Origin: Diprion similis
Taxonomy: Eukaryota; Arthropoda; Insecta; Hymenoptera; Diprionidae
DNA length: 64,000 nt
Assembly: GCF_021155765.1 (NCBI RefSeq)
Contig: NC_060108.1
Coordinates: 20,733,025-20,797,024 of the forward strand
Direction: 5' to 3'
The notes beneath the pieces are model-generated. The model worked only from the letters and a program-made list of their open reading frames with translations. It was not told where the DNA came from and made no database searches. This document shows positions 13,640 to 24,763 of this stretch, piece by piece. Every line of letters begins with the position of its first letter. The stretch's first letter is position 1. Position numbers and translations under genes: made by a program.

Positions 13640-14030
13640 GAATTGAACACTGGGATCACAGAACGACAGGGAAGGAAAATGACAAATTTTGAGCCATAAA
13701 GTTTTGCTCCTAATACAGTTGCAGTTTATTTAACATGCCCTTATTATAGTATGTATGTACAAGTGTTCATGTGCCAGTGTATCATAGTGCGCAACCAAGT
13801 GACAAATTGATAAAAATCAATTACGAATAATTATAGAAAAACAGTTGTACATTCCACAGCAAAGCCGACTTCTATATACAAGAGTAAAATAATACGTACA
13901 TATTACCCTCATGGAGCAGCAAATTACAAAGTAACATATTGCATAGTAGTTATTGTAGTTTGTATGTAGTATTGTTTTGTGTAATCTGAATTAGAATAAA
14001 CGGATAAATGGATAAATTAATAGTTGTATG
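13640..14030. other. Non-repeat insert between homogeneous and diverged satellite
   Basis: The array stops mid-monomer just after 'gttacagctaaaaaa' and resumes at about 14,030 at nearly the same monomer phase, with about 25-35 bp of the monomer missing. The 390-bp AT-rich segment between does not resemble the monomer. It could be an inserted element or a remnant of a pre-existing boundary. I see no clear target-site duplication, terminal inverted repeat or coding frame. Confidence 0.55.
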
Positions 14031-15160
14031 TTCTCTTCGTATGTCCTCAGCTGTCGGTCATACGCTTGTTTTCATGTTTTTACTGCGTTGCTCCGAGTCC
14101 AATTCGTCTAGATGAGGTCACGTAATTTGATTCTGAGGCAAAAGATTCGTCAGCTTAAAAACAAGTACGGCTAACCCCTTTGCATCTTTGGTGAAAGTTT
14201 CGACGAATTTTAAAAACGCTGCTAACAATTCTTTCATGCACTATTCCGTCGTAATTTTGCGAGAGAAATCGATTGAACGCAGCTGCGCAGTACCAATTCG
14301 CTGCTAGCAACAAATCGAGAGTTACAGCCAAAATATGAAAGGCTCGTTTTTTTCTCATTTCTCTGCTGATCTTTTCTCCGTAATTGCACTGCTTTTGTTC
14401 CTACGATTCCTTTGGTGCGATTTCTGGGTTCCTAGGGCCCCCATTGGTCAATATAAGGTCATGCAGTTCGATTCTGACGAAAAATTTCTCGCTTAAAAAA
14501 AGATTTTTCACCCAAAATAAAGTAAGACCAGTAAGGCCGTTAGAATTTTGGTGAAAATTTCGACGACTCTCAAAAATTCTGGAATCAATTCTTTGGTGCA
14601 CCATGTCGATTTAATTTTGCAAGAGGAATTGATTGCGCTCAGCCCGAACACATTACGAGCAATGGATCGAGAGTTGCAGCTGAAAAATGAAAAACTGCCA
14701 TGTTGTCAATTCCTTGCTGGTGCTCTTTACTTTGTAATCTTACTGTTGTTGGTCCTTCGCTTTTTCTGATCTGTTTTCTGAGTTTCTGGGGGTCGAATCA
14801 GTCTAGAAAGGGTCATACAAATCGATTCCGAGACAAAAGATTTTTCAACCCCAAAAAAGCAACGCCAATTCCTTCGCATTTTTGGTGAAAATTTGGACGA
14901 TTCTCGGTAATGCTGGAATCAATTTTTTCTATATCACATCTACGTAATTTTGCGAGAGGATTCGATTGCGCCCAGTCTAGAGACGCTACAAGTAAGGTTC
15001 AAGAGTGAGAACAAGAAATTTACCTGTTTCCTTGACTGTTGGTCATACGATGTTTCAAATGTCTGTTTCGTATTCCTTGGGGTCCAATAAGTCGCTCAAA
15101 ATTTGTTCAATTAGATCGTAAGATGACAAATGTTTTACTCCAAGAACTCAGCAAAAAAGA
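14030..15160. repeat. Strongly diverged satellite monomers at the array edge
   Basis: Three and a half degenerate copies can be aligned to the consensus by landmarks in the right order: 'ggtcatacg', 'gtccaattcg' or 'gtcgaatcag', 'ggctaacccctttg', 'gtgaaaatttcgacga', 'aattttgcgagaga', 'atcgagagttgcag'. Approximate units are 14,030-14,375, 14,376-14,765, 14,766-15,030 and a partial unit to 15,160. They carry many substitutions and indels, including an insertion near 14,370-14,400. This matches the usual picture of old, unhomogenised copies at a satellite edge. Confidence 0.8.
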
Positions 15161-16276
15161 AGGACATACGCCAGAAGCAATTCATCCACACGTGATATTG
15201 AAGATCGGCTGCAAGAAAAAACGATTGCCTGTAGTCCATCAAAAGAACAGCCGGAATGTGGCCCATTCTGTAAAGTGCTAGAATCAACTCAGCGAGATGC
15301 TATTGCGGCGCATTCTCACTATAAAAAACGATAAGGCATAGTCATAAACCGTTCCTACTTATGAATCAGCCCGCTTCGGTTAAAAAGTTCATAAATTTTC
15401 GCGTGAGGCACAACGAAACAGTGCTAGTTTGTTCGAATATAGCACTCATAAATCAGCGGTGTTCTTCATTTTTCCTTGCCTATATCAATTGTCTATGTTT
15501 ATTTTATAGGCAAACCAATTTATTTTATGATTGCTCGATATGCTTTCATAATATTTTGATGTCAAGATTTGTGGAGAAAAATCCTCATACATTTTCAATA
15601 CTGGCATTCGAGACAATGAAACTGTAATTCAAAACCCACTGTTGTACATTCAAAATTAAGGGTGTTAGCGACGGCAGCTTCTAAACCGGAAGTAAGATCA
15701 GGTGGAAAAGCTTACTTGACTACTTTGGAGTAGAAACAGTGTCCTGTGCAAATTTTATGAGAATCAATTTGGCGATTTGACTTGATAAAAAGAAATTGGT
15801 CACATATAACCACTCCTGAAAATGCTCGTAAAACATAACAAGGCATTCCATTTTCAACGATCGTGCGTAAAAAGCATGCGTGGAGCCCGGTGTTATGGTA
15901 ACAAAAGTAGACAAAGTGACGTGGAGATATAGATAATTCTTACAAGATTCAGTGATGAACAAGTAATAATTCAAATCAGAGTCTCGCTTCGTACAACCAT
16001 TTCTGTATTTTCACAGTAAGAAACAATCACAAAAGCAATTATATGAAAATAGATTTGAGCCCGTGTATTCAGTTCGAATGTGATCAAACAAGTCGTAATA
16101 TTAGTTACAAACAGTATTTTTCCAGCTTGATAATAAAAATAGATGAAGTAGATTGATTCTCAGGATATACACATGCATGTAATTCACAACATACATAAAT
16201 ACCTATTTACAATACTGTACATGCACGTTTTCCACGTCTGTTCACATCACTCGATGTGAGAAATAATAGTGGTATT
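15161..16276. other. Intergenic, no gene seen
   Basis: This is AT-rich sequence between the satellite edge and the 3' end of the DNAJC1-like gene. Open frames here are short and show no recognisable domain or splice-linked structure. Confidence 0.6.
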
Positions 16277-16282
16277 TTTATT
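16277..16282 (-). terminator. Polyadenylation signal of the DNAJC1-like gene
   Basis: AATAAA on the minus strand, about 64 nt downstream of the stop codon. Confidence 0.55.
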
Positions 16283-16345
16283 GAATAAATAACTTCCTGA
16301 AAGGTATGAAAACTAAACGATTCTCAACACATGTCTTCCACTTTA

Positions 16346-18509
16346 CTATTGCTGTTGTTTTTTCTTGATGAGCTCCACTAACTGTCGATAGCGTATCTGA
16401 CACTCTTCCTACGAAACAAAGAATAAAACATATATATTGACCATAATGATACACCATAAATATTATTGGATAGTAATGAATATTCAGAAAAACCTTAGAT
16501 TTTCCGTCGACACAAGCCGCGATTTTTTCCCAACGATCCTGCGACATGCCCTTGGGATATTTACTTAATGCAGCTTCAAGTGCTCTTTGTTGTTCTTGAC
16601 TCCATTCACCAACTGAATCTGTTATCTCAGCACGAGTTTTGATCTTCTTTGGTAAATCTTCTAAATTAGTTTCTTCAACACCTTGATTTGGTTTCAACCC
16701 CTCATCTTTGACCTTTAAGAATCACATATCATATCTCACTTATTCAATGATCTTAACGAAACTCGAACTTATTTTCACGAAAATAAAAAAGTTATTAAAC
16801 TTAATTACTTTTTTGGCCATGTGCGTGACTTCAGTAACAGTTCTGTTCATGGAATCTGCAATCTTTTCCCATCGATCTGTTGTGCCTCCAGGATATTTTT
16901 TTACAAGTTTAATCAATTCTGATATATCGTCATCAGTCCAAAGGCCTCCTCCAGTAGCTTTTGGCTTTTCAACCACATGGGTTTTCTGATAATTATCTTG
17001 TTTACAATTATGAATTTCACTAAAATTACTTCCACTACGTTCTTGTAGTGTAAAACCAGCTCGGCGTCGTCTTGGACCCCGTGGTGCGGGCTCAGGCTCG
17101 GGTTCTTCATTCATTTGTGCTCTGAGGATATGAAAAGCAATATTTGAACATTGAGCCAATAATCTTTGATTACCTTTATAAAGAGAATCATACAGAGGAT
17201 TAATATAATGATTTATAAAAGATGATCGTTACTTCAAGAATCATGAAACTTCACTCACAAAGCCATTTCTTCTTCTTCCTTCTTTCTACGTCTTCTTTCT
17301 GCTAGTGCTTCCTTGATAGCTCGGATGCCAGATGGAATGCCAACAATAGAAAAGAATGTCCACCGAGGAAGTTGGAAAGGCAGAGTATTCCATACACTTG
17401 GTGTTGGAATTTTCTCCAAGATATCTGCCAAGTCTGGTACATCCATTTTACCTTTACGATTTTTCTTCTGCATTTTCTGCAGCTTACTCCCTAATACTTG
17501 TTCCTGTGAAAGGTACATTACTGTTAGCAAGGTAACAAAGTATAGCGTGATGAATTGATCAAATTGTGTAATAATAGAAAGTGATTATAAGAGCGGTGTT
17601 ATATATGTTTAAAGTTGACAAAAAGCATCTTTATTTTGTTACTCAACAGCCCTATTATTCTTGCATAGTCATCTGGTACTTACATAAGTATATCTTTTTT
17701 CAAAATACGCCGCCCATCCAACGATATACTGGCCAATTGTAATAACTATAAATAATATAATGCTCATTTCTAATAGTCCCATTTTTCGTACATGACGATA
17801 GTAGTATACAGCCGATCGCCAGTTAGGCAGCCCATTAACAAGAACATTGTTATATCGTTCCCGTTTTCCGGGGTCCCTCAGGACGTCATACACTGCGACT
17901 AGCTATGAGTTAGGAAAATTAAGATAGCAAGAATTATTGCGGCCAGAGCAGAGATGAAATGCAATAAACAATGCACACCTCCAGAAAAACAATAGTATCT
18001 ATACATTAATTAAATCTTGAGAATTACTTACATGCCTAAATTTTTCGTCAGCATCTGGAGCACTGTTTTTGTCTGGATGCAGCTGAAGCGACAACCGCCT
18101 AAAAGCTTTTCTAATATCCGTAGAATTGGCATCCTTGAATGGAATATCATGATTATTAATGACATGAAACTAAAGGAAAACCATATTAATAAAATCAAGA
18201 TTAAAATTGGCGAATAATTTAAAAACACCGATTTCTGTAGGGACGGTCTGATACACTTCATAGATGCTGTAATTTGATGCGATACAGAACACAGATTGGT
18301 CATAGATTCAAGGATTCAATACACGAAAATTATAATGTTTATTAACGAGACGTTCCACTTACCTGGGGAACACCTAAGAGAGCGTAGAAGTTCTGATTAA
18401 CTTCCTCGACGACGTCGAAGACTTCCAGTTCCTCGTTGTCCCATGCTAATGAGAATCTACATATGTCCAAAAGTTGCAAGACACCGAAAATCACTAGTGA
18501 CACCCTCAT
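16346..18509 (-). CDS. DNAJC1: DnaJ homolog subfamily C member 1-like (ER J-domain/SANT protein)
   Basis: Seven exons on the minus strand: 18363-18509, 18032-18133, 17684-17902, 17259-17503, 16809-17121, 16494-16712 and 16346-16408. They sum to 1,308 nt, a 435-residue protein, with consistent GT-AG phases. An N-terminal signal peptide (MRVSLVIFGVLQLLDICRFS) is followed by a J domain with the HPD triad at about residues 68-70. A membrane segment (about 125-149) follows, then a basic/acidic linker and two SANT/Myb-like domains (about 292-342 and 380-430), each with a W...RWEKIA core. This order is that of vertebrate DNAJC1/MTJ1: a lumenal J domain that stimulates the ER Hsp70 BiP, and a cytosolic or nuclear SANT tail. 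It is somewhat shorter than the vertebrate protein. The last intron has a weak donor (GTTTTT). Confidence 0.9.
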
Positions 18510-20600
18510 TTTAAAATTTTAAATATGTACATAACACATAGAGATTACTATCAAATCATTTACTACTCTTTCGACCGGGTTATTTCGGAAACGGCAACAT
18601 TTTCTAGATAAAACGAGGAAAATTTTGGTACAGGTTAGCAATGCATATGCCACATCGCTGCTGCTGCCAACGCTGCCGCAGACTAGTGCTGGTGCTGACT
18701 ACTCATTGGCATGAGTTGAAAGTCGGAACCAAAGAGGATGGAGATCTTGTGGTTGACGTGCTACAACACCAAGCACCTGATTACAGGCAACCCATCGTGC
18801 TCTAAACGCTTAATCGCTGTTAAATTTTTTTCTCTGGAACGCACTGATATACTTCGTAGGTCATTGATATAGCTTTCTGCAGTTCTCCACAAACTCATAT
18901 AGCTCGCAAGAATACCACAATCAGCTTTAAATTATTTCTGGAAATAAATTATGCAAAGCGAATTCACTAACGACTAAATCACTTCTTTTATGTTCGAAAT
19001 CAAACATCGGTTCAGCCCGTTATGAATTTGAAAGTTACAACTAGAACAGAGGGATCTTTTAATTTTCGCAAAATAATTTAGAGACTGAAAAAGCTCAGCT
19101 AAATTCGAATATTTGAAAAGCTGGTCGTAATTTATAGCAGCTATAAAATACAGCCAGAGATGCTGTAAAGCTAAAGACCAGCCAAGAAAAAAATAATTAA
19201 GCAAATCGGAATCGTAGCATTTCGATCGAGCTCTCATATACCTTTTATTAACTGCCAATAGCAAGTACATAACTTGATATTGGAATTTAAAGAAATCTTA
19301 TTCAGATTGACAAGATTTATAGTGTCCACTTGAAAATAGACCAGCCGCGTGCCTTTTATATGTCTATGATCCAAACGCCACATAATAGGTACACATTACG
19401 TGTATGCGAGTAGCGCAGAATCCTATTGCAACTCTCCGGCAGTGTTCTACATATATCGTTCAAATATGTCCAAAATTATCCCGAACCTTTGAGAGTCTAA
19501 ATAATTTGATTTTTTGACTCAGCTTTTTTTTCCAAGTAACAGTGAAAATAAAATAAGGCACCTCAATTATATTCGAATACTGTCCCTCCTAAAAAAATTG
19601 CGCCTTTGCGTTAAAGCAACGCGTGTCTGTGGAGTTTGGATGAAGCCGATCAATACAAGGCCCGTCCGACGCTCATCTGTGGCTGGAAAATGTGCTGATA
19701 GTCAGTGAATTCCTTTCTACTTGTAGTCGTAAGATTTTTTTTTAATATTTAGCTGAGTGTATCATTACGTGATTGTGATCGATTGAAGTGCGGTTAAAAT
19801 TAATTTTTTCGATGAAATATTTTTGTACGTGTAGCATGGTTACTATTTGACACAACAGCTATAAGAACAGTGAAGATCAGGAACCTCGAAGGAAATTATG
19901 TAATAACATGGTACGAGCGAAAGTGCTATATTTTTTTAACAATCAGTTTTAAAGACAGCTACGATTTAAGGTTCGATATCATTTTTGATATACAGAATTT
20001 TTAAGTAACCCAAACATATCTGGTTCTTGTAAAGAACATAATTACTGTATCATTTAAGTTTCTAAAATAAACTCCTATTCGCAATTAATATTAAATAATT
20101 TCATTTTTTCGGTCAAGATAAATATAACGCGCTTTAATAAATAAAATTAAATAAGGAATGTATGCAGTCGTGGGTACTTAATATACTGCAAATAATATAA
20201 TTTTTCCTCATCATCATAATTTGAGTGCTCAAAAACTATTTTCTTGGTGAACATAGTCAACACAATTTTCGCGAGAGCGTTATTTTCGCAATTAGCGATG
20301 TATTATGCAATTTCTCGCGCATTTCCAAACTCTTAATGATGAACACCTAAAGAAAACCTGAATAATTTTATTATGTACTATAAATTACCAACAATTGTGA
20401 AGCGATTCATGTACGCCTATTCCGTCATCTATGGGAAATATACCAGTAAACCCTGAAAATCACACAACGATTCACGTTAAACTTGAGTTTAACAAGTTAA
20501 TAAGTGCAACAACGAAACTTGCTTGTAACTAATATAGTGAATTTAGAAACACTTCCTTTTCAATACCTGTGCCCGAAAAGGGGGCCAACTGCTGAAAGGG
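18510..20600. other. Divergent intergenic region, no gene seen
   Basis: About 2.1 kb separates the DNAJC1-like start codon (-) from the first exon of the PPxY protein (+). It should hold both promoters. I see no convincing coding exon, RNA gene or repeat in it. A short frame near 19,514-19,708 has no domain or good splice signals. Confidence 0.5.
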
Positions 20601-21919
20601 ATGTTCACAATTCCGATTTCGACCTATTGGTACTTATGGTATGTGTGATACGATTAGCAATTGGTATATAATTACGATTGGCCATAACTACTATGTCTAG
20701 TGTTTCTTCGATATTATTTTTGTTTATAGTCAGAAACATAAACTTAATTCTAAATTTTTGTATCCTGTGAAGTTGACTTATCTTCTTTTTGGTTGCACCT
20801 TATACATTATATATTCTCTACAGGGCGGCTGTATTAGCAGGACTTGTAATAACAGGTGTGTGCGCTCGTTGGTTTTGGAACCATTATGCAAACAGTTTAA
20901 TTGAAGATGGGTCTCCATCAGACAGAACGTCAGCGGCTTCCTGTTACCTACCTCCACATTACAGCCGATGCAGTTCGTTCTTTCAAGCTCTACCACCGCC
21001 TTACAATGAGGTAAATATTCCCTGTTCACAACCTTAAAAATACCAAAGAATCTGTCTGATACATTGCATAATGACATCCAGGTGACATCAAAGCCAGATC
21101 TCTATCCATTGGTGATTGGCTATGACGAAGGCATAGGCAAAAGTACTTCAGGCTTGGTGATGCGTTACTTTCGCTCGTTGTCTCACGCGAGTACATTAGA
21201 TTCCCTGAGCTCAAGTTTTATGTGCAATGTGGTGAACGAGGCTAACACCATTATCCCACCACCATACTCCTGTAATAATAGCATAGATGAATTGTCGACT
21301 GTTGAATGCAGCCGAGGTCCAAACTTGAACGGTGGCTCTATCATTTCATTAGCAAACCATAGGACAGCTTCTGATATCTCTAGTCTGGCAGCTCAATCCC
21401 CTTGCTCACCTCCCAGAGCAACTACTCCCACCATAGAGGTAAGGGTTCATTTAGTACGGTTGATCGATATAACAATAACCCATTATCACTAAATTTCCGA
21501 TTTTTTGTGTTAACTTTGGATTATAGGTGAGGGAATTATTGGATAAGATCCACCAGCTCCCTGTCCAGTTTCCACACGAGTCAAACGTCAACGTTTTAGC
21601 AACGCAAAATCAACCACAAATGCTTGATAGTTTGAGCTCGTTTGAAGTCTTAACACGGCCTCTAAGTCCTGGGGAATTAGTCGCATTTAGGCCCAGAAGA
21701 GCTCGAGGGAAAATGTATATGCCTCTTGGCCTACCAACTTCAAGAAGTAAGTCAAAAAGGTGGCTTTCTCGATCAGCGCCCACAACACCTTGCGGCACCG
21801 CACCTCCGCTGCTATTACCTGGGCAGAACAGGAGACCGTCCCAAGTTGAGAATAAAAGTATAGACTATCAGGGCGTCCCCTTGCTTTCCGAACAGGACGA
21901 AGAACCACAGCAAGTTTGA
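20601..21919 (+). CDS. Unrecognised transmembrane protein with three PPxY motifs
   Basis: Four exons: 20601-20638, 20824-21010, 21082-21438 and 21527-21919, totalling 975 nt and 324 residues. The short first exon (MFTIPISTYWYL...) ends in a strong GTATGT donor. Its phase fits the acceptor at 20,823 exactly and completes a hydrophobic segment at about residues 8-30. PPxY motifs lie at 56-59 (PPHY), 70-73 (PPPY) and 134-137 (PPPY). The rest is Ser/Pro-rich, polar and probably disordered, ending in an acidic tail (LLSEQDEEPQQV). There is no cleavable signal and no cysteine-rich ectodomain. The layout recalls membrane adaptors that bind WW domains of NEDD4-family ubiquitin ligases (Ndfip, Commissureless, PMEPA1, WBP1-type), but I cannot assign it to a family. 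Confidence 0.75.
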
Positions 21920-23820
21920 TAGGATGAGAATTTGGTGTCTGAGAATAAGTAATATAACTTTTTTACCAAACAAAATCTTGGTAACACAGGTTCTCATTGA
22001 ACAATAAGAACTTTCGGTCCTTGTTTGAAGAGTGGGGATATGTGACACATTTTAACACACTAATTAGTAAGTTTCAAATTATACATTACACTCCGCAGTG
22101 GCAAAAGTATATCAATATGTATGCATTACCTCTTTAAACAAATCTTCAAAGCTTCAAATGTTGATGCTCAAGATAGCTTTGAATATTATAGAACCTGCTG
22201 CATTAACTTTCATAAACCTTATATAGGTAGATATATAAACAAGGGAAATAATTTGAGCAATCTTCTCAACTAGATCAATTCCAATAGACGTGCATTCATA
22301 ACAAAATTATTGCATGTTATGAAACATTGAGTTCTCAGATTGCGTGAAAGTTGTTCGGCATTATAATACTTAAATAATTACATCTTGTGATGGAATATCA
22401 TTACGAAAAAAGATATGAAATGAAATTCCACACACTGACCGATCATATGATCTAAATTGAGAGATTTATTAATACACAAAATTTTCCCAAGCAACGATTA
22501 CAGCAACCTTTATCTGACCTATATCTTATAGGTAAATACGTACAATAATATATTCAAACATTACATAAATGATTACTCATTTTTTAAACAGGATGAGTGG
22601 AATAATCCATAAATAATGATTTTGCAAAGTACTACATTCTGAACTAATTTATAGAAATAATACGTCCATTCTGGCCTTCCACTGTAGTGAATTAATAATC
22701 ACACAAAAGACAAAAGAAAACTAAAACCAACAATTCCAAGACAATATGCAGAAAATTTATGGAAAAAAGACAGTAATGAACAAATATTGCATGTATAGGA
22801 TGTGCCTGCAACAGAATCCTTGCATAACAGAATAAGCTCAGATGAAATTTCAGGCCAGATAATAACATCCTGCGTGTTGAATTGAAAGTGTCCTGATATT
22901 CATTCGGAAAAGCAATTAAACGTTATAGAGCCAGTTCTGAACTCATTGCTATACTACAGTAACTCATCAACCAAAATAATCTGAAATGTATTTAGGAAAG
23001 CTATGAAAAATATTTAAAAAAATATTCACAAGGCCTGACAATTCCACATGACAATTGTAAGTAATTTATGTATGCACTCTGTAGTTACATGTATTTTTTT
23101 ATGAAGTCTAATGTGAATAAATACGAACTCTTGTGGCAGGAGAAAATTACTTTTTGTATGCATATTATCATTCTGTCTAATATTAATACTTTAAAAACTG
23201 ATGTTAACCCTGATGGTTTACAAACCATATTCGCTACTAAACTTTTTTGACAATGTCTAAAAGTCAATGGTTCCATTGCATAGCACAAGTGTAGTACCAC
23301 TAGCTCATAGAAAATCATGCATACATATACGCACCGCTGAAGCGGTTATGTGATGTTCATTAAAGGTTTTCCATTTAATTTCAGCATACATATTTGGGAT
23401 GACAAATTTGTCAGTACAGCTCAACTCACTGTTACAGCAAAAATATCATTTCCAAGCAGTTTGGAGGTACATCTTGGGTCGACTGGGGTTATCAGAAATA
23501 ATAATCATACCAATTGGGTACTGATAACACGAAATACTCGAATAGCGAAATGATGTGTTACGCACCATTTTCGGGCACCTAAACATATACCTATATATAT
23601 ATATATATGCCCAAAAGTATCTTCATGCCTGAATGATGTCCTTGGGGCCTCATAGACGTCAGATAAGTTGCGCATAAGACAATTATTTTACGACTTTTAA
23701 AGTCTTGTGCTGTCAACAATCTTTTATCTCTTTTGGGCTGCCGAGTTCGTGGGTAGTTCTGTCTGTGTCTTAGGGAGTTTTTAATGTTGCTACCTACTTT
23801 CGGAACGCACCCGTAGTCAA
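21920..23820. other. Intergenic and 3' flanking region
   Basis: AT-rich stretch after the PPxY gene, probably containing its 3' UTR. Only small open frames are present. A short (TA)n run lies at about 23,591-23,608. A CRE-like GACGTCA is seen at about 23,657, close to the likely start of the TPX2 transcript. Confidence 0.5.
23591..23608. repeat. (TA)n microsatellite
   Basis: A short run of nine TA units between the PPxY gene and TPX2. Confidence 0.8.
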
Positions 23821-24124
23821 TGGTTTGTATGACTGAAGTTGTAACTAGGTATTTCCGCAGCGTTGGGCTGGTAGTTCTGCGAGATTGGTTTGGAGGGGAG
23901 ACCGTTCAGATTTCAGCCAATTACAAGAGGTGTAAAAAGTTTTCAAACAATTGGCGTCCGTGGCCGTTGAAATTCTTCGAGATCTGTTCGTATGTGCGTT
24001 TCGTACAAAGAGCGTTCGTAGGATCGCTGTCCGTCAAAAGTCAACTTATCCGTTTTGATTGGAAACTTCACACTATTTAAGCTTTGATCATCAGAGAAAG
24101 AGGCAAAATATTGAACCTGAAGAA
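23820..24124 (+). other. Probable 5' non-coding exon of TPX2
   Basis: The segment ends in a consensus donor (GAA|GTGAGT at 24,124/24,125). The next good acceptor (tttctggttttag) ends at 24,705, just upstream of the TPX2 start codon. The 5' end of the exon is not defined by the sequence. The open frame at 23820-24080 has no known domain and is unlikely to be translated. Confidence 0.4.
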
Positions 24125-24763
24125 GTGAGTATTGCTAATTTAGATATTTTTCATTTGTACTGTAGTGAGGTGTGAACTTTTTCCTTTTATTCTGACTCTG
24201 GTTTTAAGAATTAGGGGTTCGTATCCCGAGGTCCTTAAAATTATATATATAGACGTATCACTTCACCATTGAGATCACAAACACGACAAAGGATACTTTT
24301 TAAAAAAATTCTTTTAAATACCGAATCAGATTTTCGAATTGGCTCTTCGTTTCATCTTTTTGCGATGATCATGTTACTTACATAGACATGATTTGACTTT
24401 TCGCATTGTGTTATGATTTAATTAGATCATGTCTAGAGTTTATTGAGCATAGTTTATGCCAAACCTCTAATTTATTTCACTTCGATGAATGGCATTCAAT
24501 AACTATGGCGTGGTTTTCCCATCTGCTAGATAAAATTTATCCTCCAAACAAACCACTTATTTGATAATGAAAATACCGAGTAAGACACTCAACTGAAAGA
24601 GAAATTTTATAAGAGCCAAATGTTCATAAAAATTTTACAAAAATTGTATTGCAAATGCTCTGATTATAAAATGGATGACAAGTGACGTTTTATTTCTGGT
24701 TTTAGGAAGCATCAAACCTTGTGGGAGATTTATTTCAAAGATTGCTTTGAGGAGAAGCATTCT

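Noticed and set aside
1-15160. CRISPR array or prokaryotic repeat system
   Set aside because: The repeat unit is about 312 bp with no unique spacers, and the surrounding genes are intron-containing animal genes.
23820-24080. 86-codon frame as a separate small gene
   Set aside because: No domain or signal; it overlaps the likely TPX2 5' non-coding exon.
24200-24240. Possible tRNA B box ('ggttcgtatcccg')
   Set aside because: No matching A box, acceptor stem or anticodon arm at a tRNA-like distance.
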